Assembly: GCA_947497495.1 (NCBI GenBank)
Contig: CANMGT010000006.1
Span: 1-64,000, forward strand
Direction: 5' to 3'
From: an uncultured Lentibacter sp.
GTDB lineage: Bacteria > Pseudomonadota > Alphaproteobacteria > Rhodobacterales > Rhodobacteraceae
DNA: 64,000 nt
Shown here in pieces: positions 43,646 through 52,244 of the stretch. Position 1 is the first letter of the stretch; the number at the start of each line of letters is the position of its first letter. The position numbers and the translations under genes are program-made. A model generated the notes under the pieces. The model worked only from the letters and a program-made list of their open reading frames with translations, ran no database searches and was not told the DNA's origin.

Positions 43646-44569
43646 ATGCAAATTTACCTTCCCATAGCTGAAGTCTCGGTGAACGCCTTTCTTTTGTTGG
43701 GCCTTGGCGGCATGGTGGGTATACTGTCGGGCATGTTCGGCGTTGGCGGCGGCTTTTTGATGACGCCTCTGCTGTTCTTTATCGGCATCCCGCCCGCCGT
43801 GGCCGTGGCAACAGAAGCCAACCAGATTGTCGCCTCGTCTTTTTCAGGCCTTCTGGCGCATCTCAGGCGCAAAACCGTTGATCTTAAGATGGGAACGATG
43901 CTTTTGATCGGCGGTCTTATTGGCGCAGCCGTTGGCGTTGTTATCTTCAACTACCTCAAGGCGCAGGGCCAAGTCGACTTGCTGGTGAGGCTTTGTTACG
44001 TCGCTTTCCTTGGCGTTGTTGGCACGCTGATGTTTATTGAAAGCCTCAACGCCATTCGCAAGGCCAAGAAAACGGCTGGCGCACCTGTGAAAAAACGCCG
44101 TGATCGCGGCTGGATTTCGAAGCTGCCATTCAAGATGCGCTTTCACACTTCGGGGCTTTATATCTCCGTGATCCCGCCGATCATTGTCGGTGTGCTTGTG
44201 GGCATTCTCGCCGCGATTATGGGGGTTGGTGGCGGCTTTATCATGGTGCCTGCGATGATCTATATCTTGGGAATGCCGACGAAAGTTGTTGTCGGAACAT
44301 CGCTGTTCCAGATCATTTTTGTGACGGCGTTCACCACGCTTTTGCACGCGACAACCAACTTCACCGTCGACATTGTGCTGGCTGTCTTGCTGCTGGTCGG
44401 CGGCGTGATCGGCGCCCAGATCGGCACGCGCATAGGCCTCAAAATGAAAGCCGAGCAACTGCGCATCCTGCTGGCACTTCTGGTTATGATCGTCTGCGGA
44501 AAGCTCGCGCTTGACCTCCTGTTGCAACCAAGCGAGCTGTTCTCTATCGGCGCGGTTGGGGGGCATTGA
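43646..44569 (+). CDS. TauE/SafE-family anion/sulfite exporter
   Basis: 307 residues with about eight membrane segments and the two-half TauE/SafE fold: GLGGMVGILSGMFGVGGGFLMTPLL in the first half and VGVLVGILAAIMGVGGGFIMVPAMI in the second, both with the GVGGGF signature. A central loop (KKRRDRGW) is basic. The substrate could be sulfite, sulfoacetate or another organosulfonate; roseobacters use several such compounds. AGGAAAG precedes the chosen ATG (43646). Its stop overlaps the next gene start by one base. Confidence 0.85.
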   Translation: MQIYLPIAEVSVNAFLLLGLGGMVGILSGMFGVGGGFLMTPLLFFIGIPPAVAVATEANQIVASSFSGLLAHLRRKTVDLKMGTMLLIGGLIGAAVGVVIFNYLKAQGQVDLLVRLCYVAFLGVVGTLMFIESLNAIRKAKKTAGAPVKKRRDRGWISKLPFKMRFHTSGLYISVIPPIIVGVLVGILAAIMGVGGGFIMVPAMIYILGMPTKVVVGTSLFQIIFVTAFTTLLHATTNFTVDIVLAVLLLVGGVIGAQIGTRIGLKMKAEQLRILLALLVMIVCGKLALDLLLQPSELFSIGAVGGH

Positions 44570-45333
44570 TGACACGTCTGCTCGCCCTCGTATTTGCCCT
44601 GGCCTTTCCCGTTTTGGCGGCCGCCGAAGGTGTCGTTTTGGGTCTGAGCCAGAAACAAGTGCGCATCACCACAAACTTTGACGGCTCCGAAATTCTCATA
44701 TTCGGCGCGGTCAAACGCGAGGCACCCGCGCCCGACAGCGAGACGCTTGAAGTGATCGTGGCCATTGAAGGGCCCAGCAGCCCCCTCACCGTGCGCCGCA
44801 AAGAGCGCAAGCTCGGCATCTGGGTTAACGTGGACGCGGTGGAAGTTGACGAGGCGCCAGCCTTCTACGCGATTGCCACTTCAGCGCCCTTTCGCGACGT
44901 GATCAGCGACACCGAAGATCTGCGCTACAGGGTGTCTGTGCCTCGTGCGATCCGCTCGGTCGGCGCGCCGATGAACGTGCAGAATGCCGAGAGTTTCGTT
45001 GAAGCCGTGATCCGCATTCGCCAGGAGAGCGGCCTTTACCAGCTCAACGAGGGGGCTGTTGAAGTCACGGATCAGACCCTGTTCAGAACTCAGATCGCCT
45101 TGCCCGCGAACCTCACTGAGGGTGACTACAAGACACGGATTTTCCTGACCCGCTCTGGCAAAGTCGTGTCTGACTTCGAGACGGTCATTGATGTGCGCAA
45201 AGTCGGGCTCGAGCGGTTTTTGTTCAACCTGTCGCGCCAGCAGCCTCTGGTTTACGGGCTGATGTCGCTTGCAATTGCTATCGCAGCTGGCTGGCTTGCC
45301 TCGGCTGCCTTCCGTGTCTTTCTGCGCAGTTAA
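44569..45333 (+). CDS. TIGR02186-family transmembrane protein
   Basis: 254 residues. A signal peptide (LLALVFALAFPVLAAAEG) precedes a beta-rich periplasmic part, VVLGLSQKQVRITTNFDGSE and EILIFGAVKRE, and a single C-terminal membrane helix (LVYGLMSLAIAIAAGWLASAA). This matches a family of alphaproteobacterial conserved transmembrane proteins of unknown function. It is translationally coupled (TGATG) to the TauE/SafE gene, suggesting the two act together in anion export. It ends convergent with the SDR gene, with the stop codons overlapping by four bases. Confidence 0.78.
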   Translation: MTRLLALVFALAFPVLAAAEGVVLGLSQKQVRITTNFDGSEILIFGAVKREAPAPDSETLEVIVAIEGPSSPLTVRRKERKLGIWVNVDAVEVDEAPAFYAIATSAPFRDVISDTEDLRYRVSVPRAIRSVGAPMNVQNAESFVEAVIRIRQESGLYQLNEGAVEVTDQTLFRTQIALPANLTEGDYKTRIFLTRSGKVVSDFETVIDVRKVGLERFLFNLSRQQPLVYGLMSLAIAIAAGWLASAAFRVFLRS

Positions 45334-46049
45334 CCGCGGCCGATAAAGGGCATCTTGGTTGCCATCAGCGTCATGAATTGCACGTTCGCGCTGAGCGGCA
45401 GTGTGGCCATGCTATACACAGCTTCCGCAACGTGGCTTACATCCATCATCTCCGGCGGATTGTCGGGCGTCAGGGCCGCGATGCCTTCCAGAAGCTCGGT
45501 GCGCGCGTTGCCAATGTCGATTTGCCCGCAAGCGATATCAAAAGCGCGCCCGTCAAGCGAGAGCGTCTTCGTGAGGCCGGTTATCGCATGTTTGGTTGCG
45601 GTGTAGCCCACCGACATGTCGCGCGGCGCATGGGCCGAAACCGAACCATTGTTGATGATCCGCCCGCCCTGAGGCGCTTGGTTGCGCATCTGCGCGAAGG
45701 CGGCGCGCGCTGCGTAAAACATGCCATTCAGGTTGACGTTGACGATGTTTTGCCACTCGTCCACGCCGAGCTCGTCTATCAGGGCCGCACGCCCGAAGGT
45801 GCCGGCGTTGTTGAACAACACATCCAGCCGTCCGGCCTTTTGGGCGAAGGCTTTGACAGCGTCTTCAACGGCTGCGGCGTCACTGACATCGGCGGGTAAA
45901 ACATGTGCAAAGCTATGGCCCTCTGCCATGCTTTCAAGCGCCTCGCGGCGGCGCGCCAGCAGGCCCACATGCCAGCCTTCGCTGAGGAATTTTTCAGAAA
46001 CTGCGCGGCCAATGCCGGCACTTGCTCCGGTGATCAGGATAGCACTCAT
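45330..46049 (-). CDS. Short-chain dehydrogenase/reductase
   Basis: 239 residues. The Rossmann motif TGASAGIG (7-14), NNAG in LDVLFNNAGTFG, catalytic Ser in IINNGSVSAH and YTATK (Tyr and Lys of the active site) define a classical SDR. Cofactor and substrate are unknown; Arg residues after the Rossmann loop (LLARRREALE) suggest NADP preference. The start overlaps the helicase stop by four bases, an operon link whose meaning is unclear. Confidence 0.85.
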   Translation of the reverse strand: MSAILITGASAGIGRAVSEKFLSEGWHVGLLARRREALESMAEGHSFAHVLPADVSDAAAVEDAVKAFAQKAGRLDVLFNNAGTFGRAALIDELGVDEWQNIVNVNLNGMFYAARAAFAQMRNQAPQGGRIINNGSVSAHAPRDMSVGYTATKHAITGLTKTLSLDGRAFDIACGQIDIGNARTELLEGIAALTPDNPPEMMDVSHVAEAVYSMATLPLSANVQFMTLMATKMPFIGRG

Positions 46050-47572
46050 ATCTCTTCCACTTCCAGCTCAAGCTTGGGTTTGGGCACGATCAAATCAGCT
46101 GTGCTGAGCGGCGCTGCGGGCTTTGACAACCGGTTGCGCACCACCCAGAACAGGCGTTCTTCCGCACGGGTGATCGCCACATAAGCGAGCCGCTTCCACA
46201 GCGGCTGGCCAGCCTCAACCCGCCCCATCCTTGAGGCGGCGTAAAGGTCAGGCGCGAAGACTTGCACGTTCTCCCACTGTGAGCCCTGCGCTTTGTGGAT
46301 GGTTACAGCCGCGCCATGCAAAAACGCCGCCCCCATGCGGGCTGCGAAGGGAATGAACGGCTCTTCCTCGTCGGGCATCTCGATTTTGACAATCGAGGCC
46401 GCCGAGACTTGCGGGTCTTCGGCGCCGACAACATGGAGACGCGAGAACCCCGGTTTGCGGCCAGGCCCAAGGTAGATAACCTGCGCGCCTTTGATAAGGC
46501 CACGGGCCTCCAGATCAAGCCGCTTCTTGCGGTGTTTGAGAGGCAGTTCGAGCCCATCGCAAATAAGCGGTTCGCCCTCAAGGAGCATGTCCTCCGGGGC
46601 GTCGTAGACTCGGCGAAAGGCGTTAATAAGCCTGATCCGCGTTGCATTTCGCCAAACGAGCACAGGGCTGCGCGCCATCAAGTCAACCTCAACACGCTGG
46701 CCCATGACGACGCGCTCATCCTTGCGCGAAAACTCTTCGATCATGCGCTCGAAGTCTTCAAAGGAAAGCTGTGGGTCGGCCAGCGCGTGGGCCAGATCAA
46801 GGATCGGGTTGCTCGCTTCCTGACGGTGAATGCGCTCAAGGTTGAGCACCGCGGGTGCTGGCAATTTTTCAAACACCATCGCGCCCGACTGGTTCACCGG
46901 TGCAAGCTGCGCAGGATCGCCGAACAGGATAAGGTTAGGAAAGATTTCCTTGAGGTCTTCAAACTGCTTATCGTCGAGCATCGAGGCTTCGTCGATCATC
47001 CCCACATCAAGCTCTTCCTCGCGGCGCTTCCAGCCTGTGATAAAGTCAGACCCTCGCAGGCCGGCGGCGGCCATGGCGCCCGGAATTGACTTGTTTGTCT
47101 GGTAAAAGGCATAGGCGCGTTCCAGCGCAACATCCGTGAGCCCCTCGACATCAGGGCGCTCGCCCTGCCCTGTCAGCCACTCGGCGATGCGCTCGTATTC
47201 GGGGTCGTAAACCGGGGTATAGAGGATGCGGTGGATCGTTGTGGCTGGCACGCCGCGCATCCGCAACACGCTCGCCGCTTTGTTTGTGGGCGCAAGAATG
47301 GCCAGCGTGCGGCGGTCTTTGCGTTTGCGCCCTTCATAGTCGCCGGAAATAACGTCAACACCAGCCTCTTCCATCGCGTGGTAAAGCTGCGCCAGCAGGA
47401 GCGTCTTGCCGCTACCGGCCTTGCCGGTAATAGCCAAAACACGCCCGTTTTTGGCAAGGCTTGGTTCTGTCGTGCCATCCTCAAGGTCAATACCCGAACC
47501 GCGCAGCATCTCGGTGACGCTGTCAAAGGCTTCGGCCTGATCTTCGGAAAGCTGTGGCGTGATGTCATTCAT
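46046..47572 (-). CDS. RecD-like/Dda-type superfamily 1 helicase
   Basis: 508 residues. Walker A GKAGSGKT (50-57), Walker B-like GMIDEASML, the Q/R motif in LFGDPAQLAPVNQSG, and the UvrD_C_2 end TIHKAQGSQWENVQVFAPD and YVAITRAEERLFWVVRN mark a 5'-3' SF1B helicase similar to the single-subunit RecD/Dda group. It probably works in DNA repair or replication restart. No RecBC genes are seen. It lies 48 bp after luxI, on the same strand. Confidence 0.82.
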   Translation of the reverse strand: MNDITPQLSEDQAEAFDSVTEMLRGSGIDLEDGTTEPSLAKNGRVLAITGKAGSGKTLLLAQLYHAMEEAGVDVISGDYEGRKRKDRRTLAILAPTNKAASVLRMRGVPATTIHRILYTPVYDPEYERIAEWLTGQGERPDVEGLTDVALERAYAFYQTNKSIPGAMAAAGLRGSDFITGWKRREEELDVGMIDEASMLDDKQFEDLKEIFPNLILFGDPAQLAPVNQSGAMVFEKLPAPAVLNLERIHRQEASNPILDLAHALADPQLSFEDFERMIEEFSRKDERVVMGQRVEVDLMARSPVLVWRNATRIRLINAFRRVYDAPEDMLLEGEPLICDGLELPLKHRKKRLDLEARGLIKGAQVIYLGPGRKPGFSRLHVVGAEDPQVSAASIVKIEMPDEEEPFIPFAARMGAAFLHGAAVTIHKAQGSQWENVQVFAPDLYAASRMGRVEAGQPLWKRLAYVAITRAEERLFWVVRNRLSKPAAPLSTADLIVPKPKLELEVEEI

Positions 47573-47620
47573 GCGCCGACCCTAATGGATCAGCGCATGA
47601 GATTGAACGCCAAATCGCGC

Positions 47621-48244
47621 CTAGGCGGCCATTGAAAGCCGCCCGTAACGACGCTGATACCACCAATCAACCATTTCGCCAGAAACCTGCGCGTTGGCCA
47701 GAAGCCGCGCCTTGGCTTCGGACGTATGTGTCCAAAGGCCAACGCTGGTTTTGCTGCGGCCCTCGCCTGCGCTTCCCAGCACTTCGGGCGAGGAGCCGAC
47801 CATGCGGTAAACCCTCTGCATCGGCGCATCAAAAACAGCAACAAAATGCTCAACGCCATGGCCTTTCATCAAAGCGCTGCCCGCCAGCATAAGCGCCGAA
47901 GCGATGCGCGAATTGGCCGAAGACGACAGGCAGAAGCGCGTGCATTCCCAGATCAACGGGCTGCTGACAGGCTGGCCGCCCAGCAAGTGCAGGAAATGCT
48001 CGTTGATCATCGTTCGCCCGGTTGTGGGCAAAAACCGCATCGAACCGCCGTGGCGGCCATCAGGCATTTCCCAGATCACATAAAGCGCATCGAGCCTGTC
48101 GTACTGGTCACGTTCCTCGCCTTTCTCGTCAACTTGCACTTCCCACTTGAGGCGCTCTTTGAACTGCTTGGCGCGGTCACAAAACATCGTGTGACTAAGC
48201 TTCGGGTGCTGCCCCAACTCTTTGGCTTGCAAAAATCGGATCAT
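47621..48244 (-). CDS. Acyl-homoserine-lactone synthase (LuxI family)
   Basis: 207 residues. The invariant LuxI residues are all in place: Arg24, Phe28, Trp34, Asp46, Asp49, Arg70, Glu100 and Arg103 (in DRAKQFKERLKWEV, RDQYDRLDALYVI, GGSMRF and WECTRF). It makes an N-acyl-homoserine lactone from SAM and acyl-ACP. Start ATG 48244 follows GGAGGG; an upstream in-frame ATG 48256 contains this ribosome binding site. The acyl chain cannot be inferred. Downstream of luxR with an 89-bp gap. Confidence 0.93.
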   Translation of the reverse strand: MIRFLQAKELGQHPKLSHTMFCDRAKQFKERLKWEVQVDEKGEERDQYDRLDALYVIWEMPDGRHGGSMRFLPTTGRTMINEHFLHLLGGQPVSSPLIWECTRFCLSSSANSRIASALMLAGSALMKGHGVEHFVAVFDAPMQRVYRMVGSSPEVLGSAGEGRSKTSVGLWTHTSEAKARLLANAQVSGEMVDWWYQRRYGRLSMAA

Positions 48245-48333
48245 CTGTCCCTCCATTGATCATGGAGGTCAGGCTTAAATCCGAAGTGTTAACCAAGATT
48301 TGTGGCAGCGTTCGCTGCTGCGTCGTGGGCCTT

Positions 48334-49062
48334 TCAGATCACGATCAGGCCGTGTTGCAGGGCGCGTGCAACCGCATGTGTCGTGTTGGCCGCCCCGAGT
48401 TTGTGGCGGGCGGCTTCGATATAGACCCGCAGCGTGTGTTCGGAGATCGACAGCGTGTCAGCGACTTGCGCGCGCGAATAGCCCATCGCCAGAAATGTCA
48501 TCGCGTCAACCTCGCGTGGGCTGAGCTGCGTCGCACTTTCCGGCGCGCGATCTGGCTCGAACTCAAGCGCTTTCTGGTTAAAGTAATGCGCCACCAAGAT
48601 CAGTTCACGGCGGTTGGCTTCGATAAACTCGAACCATGCCTCATCGTCACAGCGCGTGTTGACTGTGAACAAGGCAAACTGCCCGCTAGGCCCGCGAATG
48701 GGCACAGAAAACCCCTGATTTCCAACACCAAACTCAAGCGCGTCCGCGAGAAAGTCGCGCGCTGCTTTGCTTGTCCAGTTCAGCTTTTTCCAGTCAACGG
48801 GTGTGAAGCGCTGATAGCAGCCCTGCACAACAGGATCGACGCGCAGGTAGTCACGCTCGACATAGCGCTGCACCCAAACCGGATCGTAGGTGCCGCAACC
48901 ATATTGCTCGCCAGCCCCGCTCACCCAGTGATAAACGATGTGATCGACGCGAAAGTAATCGCGCAAGCTTTCAGAAATGTCCTGAAGTTGTGCAAGCTCA
49001 GAGGCTTGCTCGAGAGCCTCCAAAAACGCGTTGAACGCTGCCTTCTGACCCTTGCGCGCCAC
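48334..49062 (-). CDS. LuxR-family autoinducer-binding transcriptional regulator
   Basis: 242 residues, typical of AHL receptors. The N-terminal autoinducer domain (about 1-165) contains VDHIVYHWVSGAGEQYGCGTY and YLRVDPVVQGCYQRFTPVDW; the C-terminal HTH has TQLSPREVDAMTFLAMGYSRAQVADTLSISEHTLRVYIEAARHKLGA. The start is a GTG at 49062, five bases after GGGAGGA, which gives the normal family length; a longer ORF upstream to 49152 would add unrelated residues. It overlaps the end of a small upstream gene. It probably controls luxI. Confidence 0.9.
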   Translation of the reverse strand: MARKGQKAAFNAFLEALEQASELAQLQDISESLRDYFRVDHIVYHWVSGAGEQYGCGTYDPVWVQRYVERDYLRVDPVVQGCYQRFTPVDWKKLNWTSKAARDFLADALEFGVGNQGFSVPIRGPSGQFALFTVNTRCDDEAWFEFIEANRRELILVAHYFNQKALEFEPDRAPESATQLSPREVDAMTFLAMGYSRAQVADTLSISEHTLRVYIEAARHKLGAANTTHAVARALQHGLIVI

Positions 49063-49210
49063 TCGATCCTCCCTCGGAGGACACCGACGCAAGCTCGCAG
49101 GCCGCGAGCAATGAAGTGTCTTCAAGCTGTTCCGCAAGGCTCGGCATGCCATTGGCCTTCGCGAATGCCTTCAGATCATCCAGTACGTCTAGTATCCACT
49201 CGTTTTTCAT
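48998..49210 (-). CDS. Small protein of unknown function overlapping the luxR start
   Basis: 70 residues starting MKNEWILDVLDDLKAFAKANGMPSLAEQLEDTSLLAACELASV; a predicted N-terminal helix is followed by a Gly/Ser-rich tail. The reading frame differs from luxR and its last 65 bases overlap luxR, including the luxR ribosome binding site. AAAGGCG precedes a pair of possible starts (49219, 49210). I recall similar small genes before luxR in roseobacters but cannot verify it. The overlap suggests translational coupling to luxR. Function unknown. Confidence 0.6.
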   Translation of the reverse strand: MKNEWILDVLDDLKAFAKANGMPSLAEQLEDTSLLAACELASVSSEGGSSGAQGSEGSVQRVFGGSRASL

Positions 49211-49353
49211 AAAGATCATCGCCTTTGAGGGGTTAATGAAAAGTTAACACAACTGTAGCATGTGGTGATTTAGTAAGAAATTCGCGAAAAAACACTCCCC
49301 AATAATAGCGGGGTCGCGATTTCTAAGCTCTTGATGTCTTTGGATCAAAGAAA

Positions 49354-49386
49354 AACCCGCAGCTCAGGCGCGCCGAGCTGCGGGTT
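49354..49386 (-). terminator. Rho-independent terminator after ccr
   Basis: A 12-bp stem, AACCCGCAGCTC (49354-49365) and GAGCTGCGGGTT (49375-49386), with a 9-base loop. Read on the minus strand it is followed by TTTTTC. It lies 20 bp past the ccr stop and separates ccr from the luxR-luxI unit. Confidence 0.88.
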
Positions 49387-49405
49387 CAAATGGCACCTGC
49401 GTGAC

Positions 49406-50692
49406 TTACTTGCCAGCTTCCAGCACGTCCTCAACAGTGCGCAGGCCTGTTTTAGGCGCTTGCACCAAAACAGCCATGTTGCCAGGCTTGTGCTCGTTGC
49501 GCAGCATTTTGGTATGCGCCTGCGGGATCTGGTCCCACGGGAAAACTTCCGACATGCACGGGTCAAGGCGCCGTTCGATCATCAGTCGGTTGGCCGAGGC
49601 CGCTTGCTTGAGGTTGGCGAAGTGCGAGCCTTGCAGGCGCTTCTGGTGCATCCACATGTAACGCACGTCAAATGTGCAGTTGAAGCCGGAGGTGCCCGCG
49701 CAGATCACAACGATACCGCCTTTTTTCACCACGAGTGTCGAAACAGGGAAAGTCGCCTCGCCCGGGTGTTCAAACACCATGTCAACGCTCACGCCTTTTC
49801 CCGTGATGTCCCAGATCGCCTTACCGAACTTACGCGCTTCTTTTGTCCACGCGACATACTCGGGGCTGTTGACCGTTGGCAGTTGGCCCCAGCAGTCAAA
49901 GTCCTTGCGGTTGATCACGCCTTTGGCGCCCTGATCCATTACAAACTGGCGTTTGCTCTCGTCCGAGATCACGCCGATCGCGTTGGCGCCGGCCGTGTTT
50001 GCGAGCTGGATCGCGTAAGAGCCAAGCCCGCCTGACGCGCCCCAAACCAGAACGTTCTGGCCAGGCTTAAGCTCGTGCGGGTGGTGACCGAAGAGCATGC
50101 GGTAAGCTGTTGCGAGTGTCAGCGTGTAGCAGGCCGCCTCTTCCCACGTCAGGTGCTTGGGGCGTGGCATAAGCTGCTGCGCCTGCACTTTGGTGAACTG
50201 CGAAAAAGAGCCATCGCCTGTCTCGTAGCCCCAGATACGCTGTGTCGGTGAGAACATCGGGTCGCCGCCGTTGCACTCTTCGTCGTCGCCATCGTCCTGG
50301 TTGCAGTGGATCACAACTTCGTCGCCGACTTTCCAGTTTTTGACTTTGTCGCCAACTTGCCAGACGATGCCTGACGCATCTGAACCTGCGATGTGGTAAG
50401 GGCCGCCGTGCACGTCAAACGGGCTGATCGGCTGGCCGAGGCCCGCCCAGACACCGTTGTAGTTCACGCCCGCGGCCATCACCAAAACCAGAACTTCGTG
50501 GCTGTCGATCTTCCAGACATCAACCACTTCTTCCTTGAAGCTTTGCTCGGGTTCACCATGGCGCTCACGGCGGATCGCCCATGCATACATTTGTTTGGGA
50601 ACATGACCGAGAGGCGGCATTTCGCCCACTTCATAGAGGTCTTTTTTGGGTGCATCGTAAGGCGCAATGCCTGTTTCGGTGTCCAAAGCCAT
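49406..50692 (-). CDS. ccr: Crotonyl-CoA carboxylase/reductase
   Basis: 428 residues, MDR superfamily. The start MALDTETGIAPYDAPKKDL and KQMYAWAIRRERHGEP are diagnostic of Ccr. The NADPH-binding loop is WGASGGLGSYAIQLA, and FEHPGEATFPVS and CAGTSGFNCTFDVRYMWMHQ carry residues of the CO2/CoA pocket. It carboxylates crotonyl-CoA reductively to ethylmalonyl-CoA, the key step of the ethylmalonyl-CoA pathway. ATG 50692 has GGAG eight bases upstream and gives the normal N-terminus; the ATG at 50707 adds five residues. Confidence 0.97.
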   Translation of the reverse strand: MALDTETGIAPYDAPKKDLYEVGEMPPLGHVPKQMYAWAIRRERHGEPEQSFKEEVVDVWKIDSHEVLVLVMAAGVNYNGVWAGLGQPISPFDVHGGPYHIAGSDASGIVWQVGDKVKNWKVGDEVVIHCNQDDGDDEECNGGDPMFSPTQRIWGYETGDGSFSQFTKVQAQQLMPRPKHLTWEEAACYTLTLATAYRMLFGHHPHELKPGQNVLVWGASGGLGSYAIQLANTAGANAIGVISDESKRQFVMDQGAKGVINRKDFDCWGQLPTVNSPEYVAWTKEARKFGKAIWDITGKGVSVDMVFEHPGEATFPVSTLVVKKGGIVVICAGTSGFNCTFDVRYMWMHQKRLQGSHFANLKQAASANRLMIERRLDPCMSEVFPWDQIPQAHTKMLRNEHKPGNMAVLVQAPKTGLRTVEDVLEAGK

Positions 50693-50737
50693 TGTCTTAG
50701 TCTCCATGTTAGCTGCAACTGTATTGGTGGCGATATC

Positions 50738-50821
50738 GCCGCAGTGATATTGCCGCAGTATTGCCGCAGTGCAGAATCTTAATTACAGACCCGAAATATC
50801 ATTCAGACGAAACATTGCAAT
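50738..50821. promoter_or_regulatory. Motif cluster upstream of ccr (GCCGCAGT repeats and ATTGCAAT palindrome)
   Basis: GCCGCAGT occurs three times (50738-50745, 50752-50759, 50763-50770), and the last copy lies within TTGCCGCAGTGCAG (50761-50774). The palindrome ATTGCAAT is at 50814-50821, about 122 bp before the ccr ATG. The TTGCAA core resembles the TTTGCAAA site reported for ScfR-family regulators such as PccR and RamB. Both elements recur upstream of ecm. Confidence 0.5.
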
Positions 50822-50870
50822 AGCCGCGGGGCTATTTTTGTAATTTTATAACCTCGCAAGTGCAGAAAAA

Positions 50871-52217
50871 TCAGGATTTCAGCAGATGTCGGACAGATGA
50901 CGCATAGTAACGCACCAAAGCAGCGCCCTCTTTTGTCACAACATAACCGCCCTCGGTTTCCTCAAGGGCGCCGCGGCTGAGCAGGTTGCGCAGTCCGTAA
51001 TCGGCGGCATAGACCATGTCTTCGCGCGGAACGTGCACATGCGCGTCTGGCATAGCTTCTGACAGCGCGTGCAAGCGGGCTTCATAGGCCTGTTTGTCGA
51101 GCGGCCCTTCAGCTGTCTCAAACACCAGTGCCGCAAGAGGCACAGGCAGCACGGGCACGACGCCGCCTATCCGGTCCATCAACTCATCTGCGAGCTCTTG
51201 CACATCACCTTGATGCGCGCGCAGCGACACCGGCGCGCCAAAGCTCACAGCCGCATAGCCAAACCTGTGATAGCGCCCCCGGAGCCGCCGCCATAACAGC
51301 CTGACAACATAGCCCGCCACGACCGATATCTTCGCCTGAAAACGCCGTGTGCCTGCTTGCCCAGCCGCGATCAGGATCTTGTCTTCTAACACCCTGTCAT
51401 AGTTGATCGCGACGGGAATGAAGGCCACATCGCGGCCCTCACTGTCGTGGCCCTCAACGATATACTTCAAAATGCCGACCTTGGGCGCAGCCAGCGCACC
51501 GTCAAGCGAAAGCCCCCCTTCAGGGAAAACCGCCTGCGTCACACCGGCATCTGTCGCCAAGCGCACATAGCGCTGCAACACCTTCCGGTACAGCGCCCCG
51601 CGCGATTTGCGGCGAATAAAGTAAGCCCCCATCGCCTTGATCAGGCGGCTAAGAGGCCAGACGCGCGCCCACTCGCCAACAGCATAGGCCAGTGTGCTTT
51701 GCTCGGCGGCGAGGTATGTCACCAGAACATAGTCCATATTGCTGCGGTGGTTCATCACAAAGACAACGGTTGCGCCCTTATCGACGCCCTGTAGCGCCTC
51801 GCGGGCCTGATGCCCCAAGCGCACACGATAAAGCGAGCGGCTCAAAAACCGCGCCAGCCGGATCGCGATGCCATAGTAAAGCGTTGCGCTAAAAGACGGC
51901 ACAATCTCGCGCGCATAACGCCGCGCGCGCTCAAACGCGACGTCTTGCGGCACGCCTTCCGCCTCGGCATGTTCGGAAATGGCACGCGAGACTTGCTCGT
52001 CATAGATCAGCCGCTGGATCATGTCGTGGCGTCGCGCCAGCTTGAATGGCTCGATCGGGCGTTCTAGTCTCTCGTTGAGCTTTGCGACAGCCTTTTCCAT
52101 CCGCCGCCGGAAAAACCAGCGCACCGAAGGGAACAAAAAATGCGAAGCAAATGTCACGGCAGCAAACAGCACGATCACGACAAGAAGCCAAAGCTGAATT
52201 TCTACCATCTGGAACAT
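50871..52217 (-). CDS. PlsC/PlsB-type 1-acylglycerol/glycerol-3-phosphate acyltransferase family protein
   Basis: 448 residues. The acyltransferase motifs are NHRSNMDYVLV (156-166, His and Asp catalytic pair) and VFPEGGLSLDG (230-240). An N-terminal membrane helix (about 5-27) anchors it. The 450-residue length and the PlsB-like C-terminal region distinguish it from ordinary PlsC (about 250 residues); it might make lysophosphatidate from glycerol-3-phosphate. ATG 52217 is preferred over an upstream ORF start at 52328 that lies in the ecm promoter region. Its location between ccr and ecm may be coincidental. Confidence 0.72.
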   Translation of the reverse strand: MFQMVEIQLWLLVVIVLFAAVTFASHFLFPSVRWFFRRRMEKAVAKLNERLERPIEPFKLARRHDMIQRLIYDEQVSRAISEHAEAEGVPQDVAFERARRYAREIVPSFSATLYYGIAIRLARFLSRSLYRVRLGHQAREALQGVDKGATVVFVMNHRSNMDYVLVTYLAAEQSTLAYAVGEWARVWPLSRLIKAMGAYFIRRKSRGALYRKVLQRYVRLATDAGVTQAVFPEGGLSLDGALAAPKVGILKYIVEGHDSEGRDVAFIPVAINYDRVLEDKILIAAGQAGTRRFQAKISVVAGYVVRLLWRRLRGRYHRFGYAAVSFGAPVSLRAHQGDVQELADELMDRIGGVVPVLPVPLAALVFETAEGPLDKQAYEARLHALSEAMPDAHVHVPREDMVYAADYGLRNLLSRGALEETEGGYVVTKEGAALVRYYASSVRHLLKS

Positions 52218-52244
52218 GAGATACTCTTGCCAATTAGCGGGATG

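Noticed and set aside
49297..49313. CCCC...GGGG inverted repeat upstream of the luxR small gene
   Set aside because: Only four to six pairing bases; too weak to call.
50820..50835. ATAGCC...GGCTAT hairpin after the acyltransferase gene
   Set aside because: A T run follows only on the plus strand, where no gene ends, so I do not call it a terminator.
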